Positions 9,367 through 19,962 of a stretch of 64,000 bases of DNA are shown piece after piece. The stretch's first letter is position 1, and each line of letters starts with the position of its first letter. This stretch comes from Dyadobacter sp. CY356 (lineage in GTDB: Bacteria; Bacteroidota; Bacteroidia; Cytophagales; Spirosomataceae), in NCBI RefSeq assembly GCF_021440195.1, contig NZ_JAJTSZ010000002.1:1-64000 (forward strand), read 5' to 3'. Both the position numbers and the translations under genes were made by a program. The notes beneath the pieces were generated by a model. It saw only the letters and a list, made by a program, of their open reading frames with translations, did not search any database and was not told where the DNA came from.

Positions 9367-10523
9367 CAGTTACTCAATTTATAACGTGGTAGTAATCGCA
9401 GTTCGCTGTCGTCATAAAATTCAGCCTCATCGACAAGTGCCTGTTCCAGTTCTTCATTGAATTCCCACTTGACTGCTGTAAATGCCCAGTTTATGTTGAA
9501 CCAATTTCCGTCTTTTGCCATGACAACGCCGATACATTTATCCAATTCATGTTTATAGTGGTAGGTATCAACGAAATTCAACAAGGCATTGTACCAATGT
9601 TCTTTGTTGTGCCGTTGCATGGTAACGAAAACAAATCCACATCCGGTTCTAGGAACGACAAAGCGAAGTGGAAGGGCGAATTTGTCCGCCTGCACATTTT
9701 GGATAGTTTCCCTATAGCGGCTGTTGAAAGCCACCAGCTCATTCCGGTTAAGCTTGGCAATTTCTTTTAGTATAAAATGATAGTCAGTTTCCCTGCCATT
9801 TTCATATAGGGCTACCTTGTTGAAAAAATTGTGCAATATGCTGCCCACTTCAAAGTGGCCGGAATCAGTATCTATTTTGCCGAAATTATTTAAAAAATCC
9901 TGATTGATAGCTGTAATATCCTGGGTAGTAAAGAAGTGTCCCAAAAGGTACTCCTCTTTTCTTATAATTGGATGATCCTTGTGCCTCAAATATATTTCCT
10001 TCCTAAACTGCAGATATTCAGCGGGTTCGCTCGGGGTGACAAGATACCTGCAAACCATCTGATAGTCCTGGATGTGAAATAAATGAATCAGCCCAGCTGT
10101 AGAGCTCTCCAGAAATTTGATGTTCTTTTTGTGCTCAAGCAATTCGCTGCCAGGTTCAAAAATCACCAGTTTAATCAGCTTTTGTCCTGCCGCTTTGGCA
10201 ATGTCTACCGTCTGACCACGCTCATTAGTTACCAAAAGCTTCTGCCAAGTCTGAAAGAAATTTATTGTATCCTTTATCTGCCTTTTTGCTTTGCCTACAA
10301 TGGTCCTCTCGAACCATTTTTCCTCGCTTTGGGTGTCCTTGATATGTTGAGATTCACGACCTTTCACCTGGTAGACCAATAGCAGGTCGTCCAGCCAGAC
10401 TATATTGTCGGCTAGTTCTTTGGTATTGCCATCTTCCTGAAATATCTGGTTCTCGGAATAGGTGAACTCCTTGAAAAAGACAGAGTTGTTTATGATGGTC
10501 AGTAATCTCTCCGAGGCTGTCAT
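9366..10523 (-). CDS. Putative nuclease-fold protein, second gene of the STAND operon
   Basis: This 385-aa protein is not a family I can name. Near the N-terminus, an acidic patch WLDDLLLVYQVKGRES puts Asp45/Asp46 and Gln52-x-Lys54 at the spacing seen in PD-(D/E)XK cores, with Glu19 as a possible further acidic residue. The match is weaker than in the 325-aa neighbour. The middle and C-terminal parts are mixed alpha/beta without membrane segments. The gene lies 107 nt downstream of the giant NTPase gene and overlaps the next gene. The constant order NTPase, 385 aa, 325 aa on one strand suggests one functional module. Confidence 0.55.
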   Translation of the reverse strand: MTASERLLTIINNSVFFKEFTYSENQIFQEDGNTKELADNIVWLDDLLLVYQVKGRESQHIKDTQSEEKWFERTIVGKAKRQIKDTINFFQTWQKLLVTNERGQTVDIAKAAGQKLIKLVIFEPGSELLEHKKNIKFLESSTAGLIHLFHIQDYQMVCRYLVTPSEPAEYLQFRKEIYLRHKDHPIIRKEEYLLGHFFTTQDITAINQDFLNNFGKIDTDSGHFEVGSILHNFFNKVALYENGRETDYHFILKEIAKLNRNELVAFNSRYRETIQNVQADKFALPLRFVVPRTGCGFVFVTMQRHNKEHWYNALLNFVDTYHYKHELDKCIGVVMAKDGNWFNINWAFTAVKWEFNEELEQALVDEAEFYDDSELRLLPRYKLSN

Positions 10524-10630
10524 TCTAGGTGTATGTGTCTTTGCTGTATTTTACAAATTAGCATCTGGCCAGATACTAGTTTTAAAGTTAACATTCCTAA
10601 TCTGATAAGTCAAAATGTTGGTGACTTAGT

Positions 10631-13600
10631 CTATTGAAAGTTGCCGTTAAAATTGACAATAAGATATTCGTTTTTTTCATTGAGTTCTGATCTCCTGCTT
10701 GACCTATCCTTAGGGTACAGTGTCTTTTTTACGGCAAATGAAAGGTTCAGTTTTCGATCAGATAAAAATTTTGAAAGATAGCCTTTGTCAAGTGTAAAAA
10801 AGGAGCCGTAAGGTAATACGTCGGGAGTATCCGAGCTGTCGCGGAGACCATCGAGGAAATCCATATAGTTTCCGACGATTTTCTCTTTGTCGAAGTATCG
10901 CAAGTGACCATCATCAATTTTGAGATCAAGCGTTCCTTTTATAAACTGGCTAAGCATCATAGTCGGAAAAAAAGAGCGATAATATTGTAGCATGTTTACA
11001 TTCAGTCCTTTTACAGCGGCCAATAATGGAATAGTCCCGAATCTACTGGCGGTTTCTGGAGGGATGAACCTTAGTTCATTGGTATACGTGCCAAAATTCC
11101 TCATGTCCCTAACTCCCGGATACCATATTCCCGAATTTATTTCAAGCTCGCGGAAAATTTCCCGTGCATTTTGACCGTGGCTGAGCCTCTGTGAAGAGGC
11201 AAATGGAAGGATTGCAAGACCGTAGAAATAGTCACTATGATAAAAATTATCCGTGTGGGGTATGTTCCCGTACAGGGACAACAATTGCTCTCTCCCATCC
11301 TTAAAGAGTAGCTTTTCCAGATCGACTTCAAGCTGTGGAGGTTCATGATTATACCTAAGCTTTTGTGTATTCTTTGCTTCGGGCCACCAGGCTGGCTTTT
11401 TGGAAAGGCACACAGACCATAGTGATGGTTCAATTGGGAAATTGTAAACGTTGTAGTCAAAGGCTTCCTGCATCCCAATCAGTTTTTCCGAATAGAGATA
11501 GTCCAGAAGCCTGAAAAAAGTAGAGCGAAGGATCTCTGCGAAAATTGTCGACCTACCGATCATCCATCTGTTGAAATCATTGTTATAAGTTTCATCATCC
11601 CGGTTATATTTCAGCTCATACTCATCGCAATACTCATCAAAAAGCATGTTCCAGCATGACCAAAGCTCAAATGGACAGTTCTCCTGAAGTTCTTCCAGAT
11701 GAAGTGAGTAGACCAGAGGTAAATTCCTTCCAACAAGTTCATCAAATTCATCCTTTGTTCTGGAAACACTTCCGAAGTACATCTCTGCATAGGCAGTTTG
11801 GGTGAATTTAAAGGATATATCAAGTTCATAACCTATGGAACTGCAAATAAGGTCTGTCGCCATGCATCTTAGCGATAATAGACTTCCAAGATTAGCTTCG
11901 GTTACATATTTTCTGGAGGAACTACCATTTTGTTGTGTGGACAACAAAAGGATAATCAGACCTTCACATGCTCTCGATTCTAGAAACAGTCCGTTCAGCC
12001 ACGCAAAATATCTCACATGATACTTGCCATCTATATCATTGGACAATATAGAGATCAATTGTTTGGCTGCTCGTTCCTTTACAAGTGGACTTAACCATTC
12101 CATACGCTTTATCAGTAGATCGAATGGGTCAATCTGAATATCCGTTGTATAGAATTCCGGTTCTGGTAGCTTAACATTTGGAAAAAGGGAAGGCAAGGCA
12201 TCGATGTAATGCTGCATAATCGCTTCTGCTTTATTTATCTCGCCGGAATCTATAAAGAACTGTACGGCCTTTGGTGGGGTAAAAGTATAGTTTTTCTTTT
12301 TTGTCACACTGTACTTCATTCCTGAGTTGTTGACGCTCATAACAAAAAATTCATCTTTCCTTAATGGGAAATCTTTTATCACTTTTTTCCACCTCTCATG
12401 AGCCTGTTCAGGAGATGCAAAGTAGTCACTGGCCCAGGAGCCACTATTGGAATGTGCCCAGCAAATACAATGGAATGCGAAATCACGATCTGCAGTTTTT
12501 GCGAATGGGTAAATAAAATCCAATAGCTCATGCTCGGTCTGTGCAAAACTTTCTTGTATAATATGTTTTAGGACTGCTATAATCTCTTTTACGTCTGCTT
12601 CCGGCCTGACAAGCCAATATTTTGACCAGTTCAGTAAAAAATTTGATTTTTCGTATTTCTGGAATTTTGAAGCAGTGCCTATTATTCTTAAATGCTCCTC
12701 CAGATCTCCGGCTTTCACCTGCTCATAGCTTTCATTAGGCTTTGGATTTCCTTTAATGCCATTGTTGTCCTTTTGATCTGGCCGGTGTTCATATCCGATA
12801 TCCCCAAGACAGCTTTGTATATCGGTGAGTACTTCCAATGCTCTCATATCCTTAGCCGCAATATCTTTAAGTGCGCCGTAAGGGCTATCGCCAACAGCCG
12901 TAGCAGCCACCGACCTGGAGATGGGGTCTGTAAAGTCGAGTGTGCTGAGGATATCGGCAAATAGACTTTCAGAAAGATAATAATCCCGGTTTGAAGTAGC
13001 TAAAAAGTAGAAGTTGTATAAAGAGTGTACATCTGCTAAGGCAAGCTGGGAGGAATAGTCATATATGAAGCTGCCAGTTTCATCACCATCGGTCAGTTTA
13101 TCGATATTATAGACGTATGGAGAAATCTGACGCAATAGTCCCCTGCCTTTCTCTGGTTCTACATTTATAAGCCGCTTCATACCCAGCAGTATATCATATA
13201 GCAGCATATCTTTATGATTGCCATATGCTATAATATTTTCCGCTGCCCGGTAAAGTAGAAGGTCCAGCGTCCCGAAGTTTTTGAGGTCAGCTGCCAAGAT
13301 AGCAAGGTTTACCATCCGCTCTGTCTTATCCTTGAAATCAATCAGTTCATCCTCCATCTTGGCAAGTTCCTGCTGGGCAAAATAAGAAAATGCTTCTGCA
13401 GATAGCTTTGCTTTTTTGGCGTGCAAAAGTTCGAACAGGTTGCCCTGGTAGTACCATGGGTGGGTGGATAACGTTTTGATTTCCTTTATGGACAGCTCCT
13501 CGTTGAAACCATTGTGTTTGTTAAAGACATAGGCAAGCCAAATTACCTGATCGATTATCCATGGCATTACCGAACGGCGTAGTTCATAGAGAGAATGGTC

Positions 13601-16501
13601 TTTGTAAAAGTCCAATGTATCGATATTTTCGAGTGATGCGAGAACATCGCTTACGGTGATTGGTACTTTCTGATAAAAATCCGTTCCTATTTTTTTACCT
13701 ATATGGAGTAGCGCCTTGAGCAGTTGAGTCTGTTTGTCGTTTTTCTTGATTCGTAGCCAGTTATCAATGGGTTGTAGCTGTTGTTTCAAGGATAGCAATA
13801 ACGAAGTAAAAAAATGGTCGAAACATAGCGTTTGGCCCCGCTTATTACCAGATGCGTAGTCATATTTCTCGGTGAACTCCCTGCGTTCGGCCAGCTTAGC
13901 GCCATCGGGCAGGAGCTTTTCGCTCAAATAAATATATATCTTATAGTTGTAGTCTTCTTCAACGGGGAAAGTTTTTAGCTTATTTTTCCATTGAAAGGTG
14001 CCCATTCTGAGGTCATGCTCGATTAGAATCTCACTGATGGCCTTTTTTTCAAGATCGGTTAATTTGGACTTGAAAAGAGCTGATAACCTTTGTCCAAAAC
14101 GTTCCTGGTTCTCAAGTATCTTAGTAACATAATGTGCAACATATATATCGGATCCATCCGCCTTCCTAAATTGCTTGATGAAATTTGTGATTTTTTGATC
14201 ACTGGAATCCTCAAAATGAAGAAGTACTTCCAGCCATGCTTTTACTATGCTTCCGGTGTCGTTGTTACTATCTTGAAAAAGTATATTTATTCGATCTACC
14301 GCTTCTTCAGGAATTTCGTTAATCATCCCCCTTTCTTTGAGCGCAATTAAAAGTTCTTTAATTTGATAGTAAGTGAGTACCGAAAAATCTGGATATGTAA
14401 TAAAAATATCAGGGTTGTTTTTAAATGATGTTACCCAAATTTTCTGAAGGTTATCATCCCATAAATTGTGCGATCTGCGTTCAAATCTTAGGCTGACCTC
14501 GCCATAGAATATGGATTTTTTAAAATTTTTCGCTTCAAATGCGGCGCGTGTTGCCAGGTCAATTAGGTTCTGGATCTGGTTTTCTTCCCTGCATTGCAGA
14601 TAGCTTTGTATAATCCACTCCTTATCTATGCTCAATATAGGGTCGGAATTCCCTAGATAATATTCAATCTTTGAAAGCTCAGACCATTTAAGACTCTCAT
14701 CATTACAAGTGTTAAGCCAGTTCCTTATGCTTTTATAAAGAATCAGCTGCTGCTGGCTGAGTTCTGGCTGCTCGGACATGAATATCATAAAGCTGTTGTG
14801 GTAAACCGAAATGCCGGAAAGTTCGGTAACGATCAAGTGTGCTATCTCTTTGAAACAGCTTGTAATCTGCGAGGGATATGGCGTAAGGTAGCCGGCAAGA
14901 TCGATAAGTTGTTCTTTATGGAGCTTGAAATCCAGAGCAGTTATTGAAAAGCAGAAAGTCTTAGCCAGATCGGACAGATTTCTCCAGATATCCTGATAGT
15001 AAATTTTTATATCACCTTTATAAGGTGGAATACGTTCAAGATCATAGGTTGAGATATATTCTCCCGAATTACTTATTTCTCCAATCACATATCTGAGATG
15101 TAGCGGGTTGCCCTTGGTTATCTCAAAAATCCTATTTGCAAGTACTCTCTGCCCATCTTTGTCTTTCCTGCGTTCAGGAGATTTAATGGCTGTCCTAACG
15201 ATTTTGGCAACATTCGTTCTACTAAGCCCTTTGATCTCTATCCACGTATCTTCTGGGCAGGATTTAAAGACACCGGCTGGAAGACATTTTACGGCCATTT
15301 CCTGCGTGCCGAGCAAAAGCCAAAAGCCCTTTTGAGGATGAAAAACTTCAGCTATGAATTCCCTTAGCTGATCTTCACTGTTCCCTTCCCTTATCACATG
15401 GTCGAGGCCATCCACTATGAGCACGAAGCTCTTTCCAAGTTTGGAATAGTAGGAGGCTATTTTGGAAATAAATTCCCTTAATGGAGTATGCTCGGTATTT
15501 TCCCGGCTTAGTTCCTTTAGGACCGTTGACTTCTCTTTTTTGAATGCAGCGCGGAGAGCTTCCTTGACCCGGTCTGTACTTAGTCGCTCAAATTGGGATT
15601 GGTCATTGGGATTTAAATGATAGTGATGGCGGAAAACCGAGATATGCTCATGTTTTAAGGTTTCGTAAAGCTTTGAAAGATAAGTGCTTTTTCCTGCTCC
15701 TGGTTTGCCTATAAAAACCTTTGTACCACCTTTTGGATCCTTTAAGTCATCTAATATCTGGTGATGGGTCCGTTGGTTGAAAAATTCAAAATCGGCGGGA
15801 ACGAAGAAGTTCTGGTTCAACGACCTAGGGGTGTCCCAAGACAAATGATTCCTTATCTCACTGAGCGTTATTTCCCTTGGATGTTTTTCAGAGCCTTCTT
15901 TTGCGATGAATAGTAGAAGGCTGTCTACTCCGGCCTTTGTAACTTTAAGATCTTCATAGAGTTTAGCTCTCAGCTTTTCTTCAAGCTCGTGCTTGTCGGG
16001 TTGGCCGAAAATAAAATTAAAGTTCGCAAAAAAATCTTCCAGTAAAATAGTGCTAAACTTTTCGCTTAACAACTGCCCCACATCTGGAAAGTGCGTTGCT
16101 ATTTTGCTCAGGCAGATCCGTTCTCCAGAGCTGCAGGTAAGGATCTCATCCGCTGGTTGACCATTAGTAATCAGGCTGCATTGAAAAGAAGCGGAGTTTG
16201 TAAGCATCCCATATGACGCTATCCATCGCAGCAGTCCTTTGTCAAGAAGATGTTTGAAGTCCCAGAGATCGACAGTTGGATTCTGCTTATACTTTAACTG
16301 ATAGAAAGATTGGCTTCCATCTTTAAATTCTGCCACGACATCGTCAATAGCAAATCCTTTCGTCCCATCAGGGACATACTGAATCCTGATCCCCTTAAAT
16401 TTTTCCGGTTCACTTAGCCATTCCGTACAAAGTTGTAGTACGTACAAATCTTCATAGGCATATCCGCTCCTGATTGAGCTGTTGGGGTTATTTCTGGTCA
16501 C
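10631..16501 (-). CDS. Giant STAND NTPase with N-terminal nuclease-like domain (Avs-like)
   Basis: This 1956-aa protein has three parts. Residues ~10-90 read GYAYEDLYVLQ, then AIDDVVAEF, then SFYQLKYKQ. This is the D...E...QxK pattern of DUF4297/Cap4-type nuclease domains. Residues ~240-480 form a STAND-type P-loop NTPase with Walker A GKPGAGKS (~265-272) and Walker B FVLIVDGLDH (~363-372). The remaining ~1450 residues are helical, repeat-like and unlabelled, as expected for a ligand-sensing array. In Avs and other bacterial NLR-like proteins, the array binds a phage protein, the NTPase oligomerises and the N-terminal effector fires. The length and the two co-operonic nuclease-like proteins differ from the Avs types I know. 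Effector and sensor assignments are inferred. Confidence 0.82.
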   Translation of the reverse strand: MTRNNPNSSIRSGYAYEDLYVLQLCTEWLSEPEKFKGIRIQYVPDGTKGFAIDDVVAEFKDGSQSFYQLKYKQNPTVDLWDFKHLLDKGLLRWIASYGMLTNSASFQCSLITNGQPADEILTCSSGERICLSKIATHFPDVGQLLSEKFSTILLEDFFANFNFIFGQPDKHELEEKLRAKLYEDLKVTKAGVDSLLLFIAKEGSEKHPREITLSEIRNHLSWDTPRSLNQNFFVPADFEFFNQRTHHQILDDLKDPKGGTKVFIGKPGAGKSTYLSKLYETLKHEHISVFRHHYHLNPNDQSQFERLSTDRVKEALRAAFKKEKSTVLKELSRENTEHTPLREFISKIASYYSKLGKSFVLIVDGLDHVIREGNSEDQLREFIAEVFHPQKGFWLLLGTQEMAVKCLPAGVFKSCPEDTWIEIKGLSRTNVAKIVRTAIKSPERRKDKDGQRVLANRIFEITKGNPLHLRYVIGEISNSGEYISTYDLERIPPYKGDIKIYYQDIWRNLSDLAKTFCFSITALDFKLHKEQLIDLAGYLTPYPSQITSCFKEIAHLIVTELSGISVYHNSFMIFMSEQPELSQQQLILYKSIRNWLNTCNDESLKWSELSKIEYYLGNSDPILSIDKEWIIQSYLQCREENQIQNLIDLATRAAFEAKNFKKSIFYGEVSLRFERRSHNLWDDNLQKIWVTSFKNNPDIFITYPDFSVLTYYQIKELLIALKERGMINEIPEEAVDRINILFQDSNNDTGSIVKAWLEVLLHFEDSSDQKITNFIKQFRKADGSDIYVAHYVTKILENQERFGQRLSALFKSKLTDLEKKAISEILIEHDLRMGTFQWKNKLKTFPVEEDYNYKIYIYLSEKLLPDGAKLAERREFTEKYDYASGNKRGQTLCFDHFFTSLLLSLKQQLQPIDNWLRIKKNDKQTQLLKALLHIGKKIGTDFYQKVPITVSDVLASLENIDTLDFYKDHSLYELRRSVMPWIIDQVIWLAYVFNKHNGFNEELSIKEIKTLSTHPWYYQGNLFELLHAKKAKLSAEAFSYFAQQELAKMEDELIDFKDKTERMVNLAILAADLKNFGTLDLLLYRAAENIIAYGNHKDMLLYDILLGMKRLINVEPEKGRGLLRQISPYVYNIDKLTDGDETGSFIYDYSSQLALADVHSLYNFYFLATSNRDYYLSESLFADILSTLDFTDPISRSVAATAVGDSPYGALKDIAAKDMRALEVLTDIQSCLGDIGYEHRPDQKDNNGIKGNPKPNESYEQVKAGDLEEHLRIIGTASKFQKYEKSNFLLNWSKYWLVRPEADVKEIIAVLKHIIQESFAQTEHELLDFIYPFAKTADRDFAFHCICWAHSNSGSWASDYFASPEQAHERWKKVIKDFPLRKDEFFVMSVNNSGMKYSVTKKKNYTFTPPKAVQFFIDSGEINKAEAIMQHYIDALPSLFPNVKLPEPEFYTTDIQIDPFDLLIKRMEWLSPLVKERAAKQLISILSNDIDGKYHVRYFAWLNGLFLESRACEGLIILLLSTQQNGSSSRKYVTEANLGSLLSLRCMATDLICSSIGYELDISFKFTQTAYAEMYFGSVSRTKDEFDELVGRNLPLVYSLHLEELQENCPFELWSCWNMLFDEYCDEYELKYNRDDETYNNDFNRWMIGRSTIFAEILRSTFFRLLDYLYSEKLIGMQEAFDYNVYNFPIEPSLWSVCLSKKPAWWPEAKNTQKLRYNHEPPQLEVDLEKLLFKDGREQLLSLYGNIPHTDNFYHSDYFYGLAILPFASSQRLSHGQNAREIFRELEINSGIWYPGVRDMRNFGTYTNELRFIPPETASRFGTIPLLAAVKGLNVNMLQYYRSFFPTMMLSQFIKGTLDLKIDDGHLRYFDKEKIVGNYMDFLDGLRDSSDTPDVLPYGSFFTLDKGYLSKFLSDRKLNLSFAVKKTLYPKDRSSRRSELNEKNEYLIVNFNGNFQ

Positions 16502-16695
16502 TTGGTGGAGCCTAATTTGTAGTCAAGTTAATAAAAAAAGTCCGCCGCCAATGACAATGAGCCCCGAATTGTATACTCTTGTAAAAGTAAACCACGTTCA
16601 GATGGGTACGGATTCAATTACATTATCAATGTGATGTTATCTTCCTCCATCAATAAATTCGATGACTAAATTTCCTATTCACTGTAATTAGAATG

Positions 16696-19600
16696 TTAAC
16701 TTGAATATACTTTCAGATCAATGTTACCAACAGTATGGAGATAATGAAAAGTATTACCCAAAAGTATCAATATAGCTTCGGAGGCATTTGCCTTAGCAAG
16801 GCCGGGTTGAACTATATACATATGAAATTTCATGGCTTTGGTCCATTTTGCTGCGTTTAGTAAAATTTCAAGATGGTCTTCGGTACCTTTAATTAGTCGA
16901 CTACAGGTTACACCGTTTTCAGACTTTGTTAAACGTCTAAAAAGGTGTTCGAAGAATTCCTTACCTGGTTTATATTTCCAGTTAATTGCTTTTTGTGTTT
17001 GGCCACAAACCTGAAAGAAATTTTCAATATTATTACTCACAACACCTCCTCTTGCATATTTCAAATGGAATAAGTGCACCTCAATTGCTAGTGGTGTATC
17101 ATTGATCCCAATTATGTCTGCAATTTCCCCTTTGCCATCATCATCATAAATCAAATCAAAGTCATCATTAATCTGATTTAAAAGATGATACTGAATGGAA
17201 TCTTGTATGTAAGGAAGAACTCCTTGTGACTCTTTATTGATAGACACGCCATTCCATACCTTTGAGATAATACTATCCAATGGAATCCTGCTAGCCTGTT
17301 CTCGCGGCTTGATATACTGGTTCTGCAAAAGTTGAGCTCCGTTTGCAAACCAGAAGATTGGAGTAAAGCGTTGAAAAAAGGTTTGCAAATCTTCTTCTTT
17401 TGCGCCGTGGTGTATTACGGCACTTAGATTCGTTGTTTTCTCTATGCTGTAAGTTGGTTGATTCTTGCCGTCTATCTCTAATTCGCCCAATTGCATTTCA
17501 AACTCTACTCTGCAATGATCTGTGCATATGGCGAATTTTAAAGCAGATTGCGGAGGAGTATCCACTACCTCAAGATCAATATCCCACAGGTAAGATGCAA
17601 CTCCATCTAAATAGAATTCAAACCTGTTTTCAGAAAAAGCATACATTTCGGGATGCCAATCCACCGAAATAACGGTCTCGAGTGGCCTTTGGCTTATTGT
17701 TTCAATTTCGAGCGTATGCTGTAATACTGTGTTTGGATCAATTGCTGGGTTTGTTACAACATCACCAATTTTTCTGCACCATTCTGTGAATTCATCCAGG
17801 TTGCCACGCAAATATGACCAAATCTTCCCTTTTACGGAACAACCTAGTGAAACTTTCTCACCCTCCTTAAAACCAACCCCGAAAATATTATTCTTGATTA
17901 GTGTTCCCTGTTCAAGCATCTTAATGCCATCCTGAACACCTTTGCCAAAAAATGATTGGAAACTTATATCTTGTCCAATCCCTTTTCTGGCCCCGACGTT
18001 AAAGAGGGAGAGTCTATGAACTTCGTGAAAGATCCGAAAGACATCCATGCCTGTAATTTTGGAATATCCATTTTTGAATATTGCCTCCATAAGTTTTTCG
18101 GTTGCTAAACCCTTGATGGATGTGTTAATAAAAACACGATTAATGTTGGGTCTGTAGTCCCAAAAGAGTATCACAATATCCCATTCCAAATTTTGAACAG
18201 TATCAAAATCACCCCATTCGACTCGGTTCACCTTTCCCAAAACTATTACAAGTGTATTTTCTTGTGGGTTGTGATCACTATATTGGTGCTCATATGTACC
18301 GATATGACTTATACCTTCTCTCCAATTATTAGGGCTCCATTCTTCACCTTCGTTGTTGAATATGACTGTGCTTAACGCAGGGTTGATGTTTTGGAAAGGA
18401 ATTTTCGAATCGTCTAGGTGGCCAAACCCCTCCAGAAATAATTTAAAATCAATCTCTTTTTGAGTAGCGCCTTCGCTTAAAATTGGCAATAACAAATTCC
18501 AGTCAGAGTCCCTTGAATATAGTTGGTCAAGTTCCTCTTTTATTGGAGGATAGGCAACATTTGTGATAAAGCTTGCTTCTCCCAAGGAACCGAATGATGT
18601 ACGAGTAAATCTTCCGATAAATTGTAGCGTAATCGGTAAGCTTTGTCTCTCGTCATGAATTGCTGCAATTTTTAATTCTGGCAAATCAAAGCCCTCGCCA
18701 AGCATATCCACACATACTACTATTGAATGCTCCTTTCTCTTTATTGCCTTGATAAGGTTTGTCATTCCCGGAATGTTCGTATAGATGAGCACAGGATTTA
18801 GATCCACGTATTGCCTGTAATATTCGAAAACCTGGTTGGCTCTCTCTTTGTTTATACATCTTGCAAGGATGATATGATTATGTCCTCGTGCCAGATCTTC
18901 GCGAAGCTGTTGAACCGCCTTTTCGGCAATTTGTGCATCGGCTTGTTGCTTATTGTATTCTCGAATGGGTATGTAGTTTATTTTCTTATAGTACTGTTGT
19001 TCCTGTGCCTTCTTTAAGGAAAAATTGAAAATAAATTTTCCCGATAATTTCTTACCATCATTACGATAAGGGGTAGCGGTAAAAAGAAAAACTTTTCTCT
19101 TATCAAATCCATTTATAAAATTCTCCCATGTTTCTGCCTTTGAATGATGCGCCTCATCAACGAACAAGTGAGTTACGTTATCACGCAGTATATTTTTTAC
19201 ATCTGAATTTAAGCCGGTCAATACATCCATCGTCGTGATGATAACATTAGTGGCAGAAATGAAATTTTGCATTTCATCAATTTGTTGAATCCTAGAATTC
19301 AGTGTTCCAACAATTGGATTAAAACTGCTTTCACTAATGACCTGGAATTCTCTAAGAAGTCCGAGCATTAGGAATTTTTCGGTTATCTGTGAACGTAAGG
19401 AATCTGAAGGAACAGTCACCAGAAGTTTTTTACACTTGTTTGCGATTAAAGTGCATAGCATCGTTTCCGTTTTCCCGGTTCCAGTAGGCATGACCACAAT
19501 TCCAATATCGTCAGAATTATTTAAATGGGCTAAGATGGAATATATCGCACCGAGCTGTGGTGGTCGTAAGCCTATTGTATCTCTCTCTCGATCCTCACTA

Positions 19601-19962
19601 ACAAATTTGAATTTGTCAGCCCAAGATTCGACTACGTTCTCAGGAGTAATTGTTTGAAATGAGGGATGCTTTAACCAGTGTGCTAGATTTAAATTACCAT
19701 CCACAAAGTCCCTTCTCGTCGGTTTCCTTTTTGCAACTAATATATGTTCATAGTTTAGGTCGATATTGTGTTCCCGTGAGCCCACCACTAAATAATCTAT
19801 ATCACTAGCGCGAATAACGAATGGATCAGTACTAACGATTTCTGCATCATCAATACTAAATTCTCTGTCATAGTAGTGAATTATTTGATTGCCGTTTAAA
19901 TCATAAAGAATCTTCTCTATTCTTGGAAACTTCAGAGGTACCGGAGGAGTCATTGTTAACAT
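16696..19962 (-). CDS. SF2 DEAD/DEAH helicase with possible C-terminal nuclease domain
   Basis: The helicase motifs of this 1088-aa protein are clear: PTGTGKTE (159-166), DEAHH (269-273), TATPYR (295-300), GEGFDLP (~422) and QFIGRFTR (447-454). Sequence ~490-900 matches nothing I know. Near residues 938-970, GEIADIIG followed by LAIEVHLFH has the D...ExH layout of a variant PD-(D/E)XK active site, suggesting a helicase-nuclease. The gene stands alone: 194 nt from the STAND operon and ~650 nt from the next gene, all on the same strand. Two in-frame ATG codons lie at the start (residues 1 and 4) and either could be used. It resembles ResIII/type III-like helicases of restriction and defence loci. 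No methylase is present, so it is not a classical restriction system. Confidence 0.75.
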   Translation of the reverse strand: MLTMTPPVPLKFPRIEKILYDLNGNQIIHYYDREFSIDDAEIVSTDPFVIRASDIDYLVVGSREHNIDLNYEHILVAKRKPTRRDFVDGNLNLAHWLKHPSFQTITPENVVESWADKFKFVSEDRERDTIGLRPPQLGAIYSILAHLNNSDDIGIVVMPTGTGKTETMLCTLIANKCKKLLVTVPSDSLRSQITEKFLMLGLLREFQVISESSFNPIVGTLNSRIQQIDEMQNFISATNVIITTMDVLTGLNSDVKNILRDNVTHLFVDEAHHSKAETWENFINGFDKRKVFLFTATPYRNDGKKLSGKFIFNFSLKKAQEQQYYKKINYIPIREYNKQQADAQIAEKAVQQLREDLARGHNHIILARCINKERANQVFEYYRQYVDLNPVLIYTNIPGMTNLIKAIKRKEHSIVVCVDMLGEGFDLPELKIAAIHDERQSLPITLQFIGRFTRTSFGSLGEASFITNVAYPPIKEELDQLYSRDSDWNLLLPILSEGATQKEIDFKLFLEGFGHLDDSKIPFQNINPALSTVIFNNEGEEWSPNNWREGISHIGTYEHQYSDHNPQENTLVIVLGKVNRVEWGDFDTVQNLEWDIVILFWDYRPNINRVFINTSIKGLATEKLMEAIFKNGYSKITGMDVFRIFHEVHRLSLFNVGARKGIGQDISFQSFFGKGVQDGIKMLEQGTLIKNNIFGVGFKEGEKVSLGCSVKGKIWSYLRGNLDEFTEWCRKIGDVVTNPAIDPNTVLQHTLEIETISQRPLETVISVDWHPEMYAFSENRFEFYLDGVASYLWDIDLEVVDTPPQSALKFAICTDHCRVEFEMQLGELEIDGKNQPTYSIEKTTNLSAVIHHGAKEEDLQTFFQRFTPIFWFANGAQLLQNQYIKPREQASRIPLDSIISKVWNGVSINKESQGVLPYIQDSIQYHLLNQINDDFDLIYDDDGKGEIADIIGINDTPLAIEVHLFHLKYARGGVVSNNIENFFQVCGQTQKAINWKYKPGKEFFEHLFRRLTKSENGVTCSRLIKGTEDHLEILLNAAKWTKAMKFHMYIVQPGLAKANASEAILILLGNTFHYLHTVGNIDLKVYSS

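Noticed and set aside
16696-19962. Type III restriction subunit
   Set aside because: It has helicase motifs of that broad class, but no methylase (Mod) gene or specificity module is adjacent.
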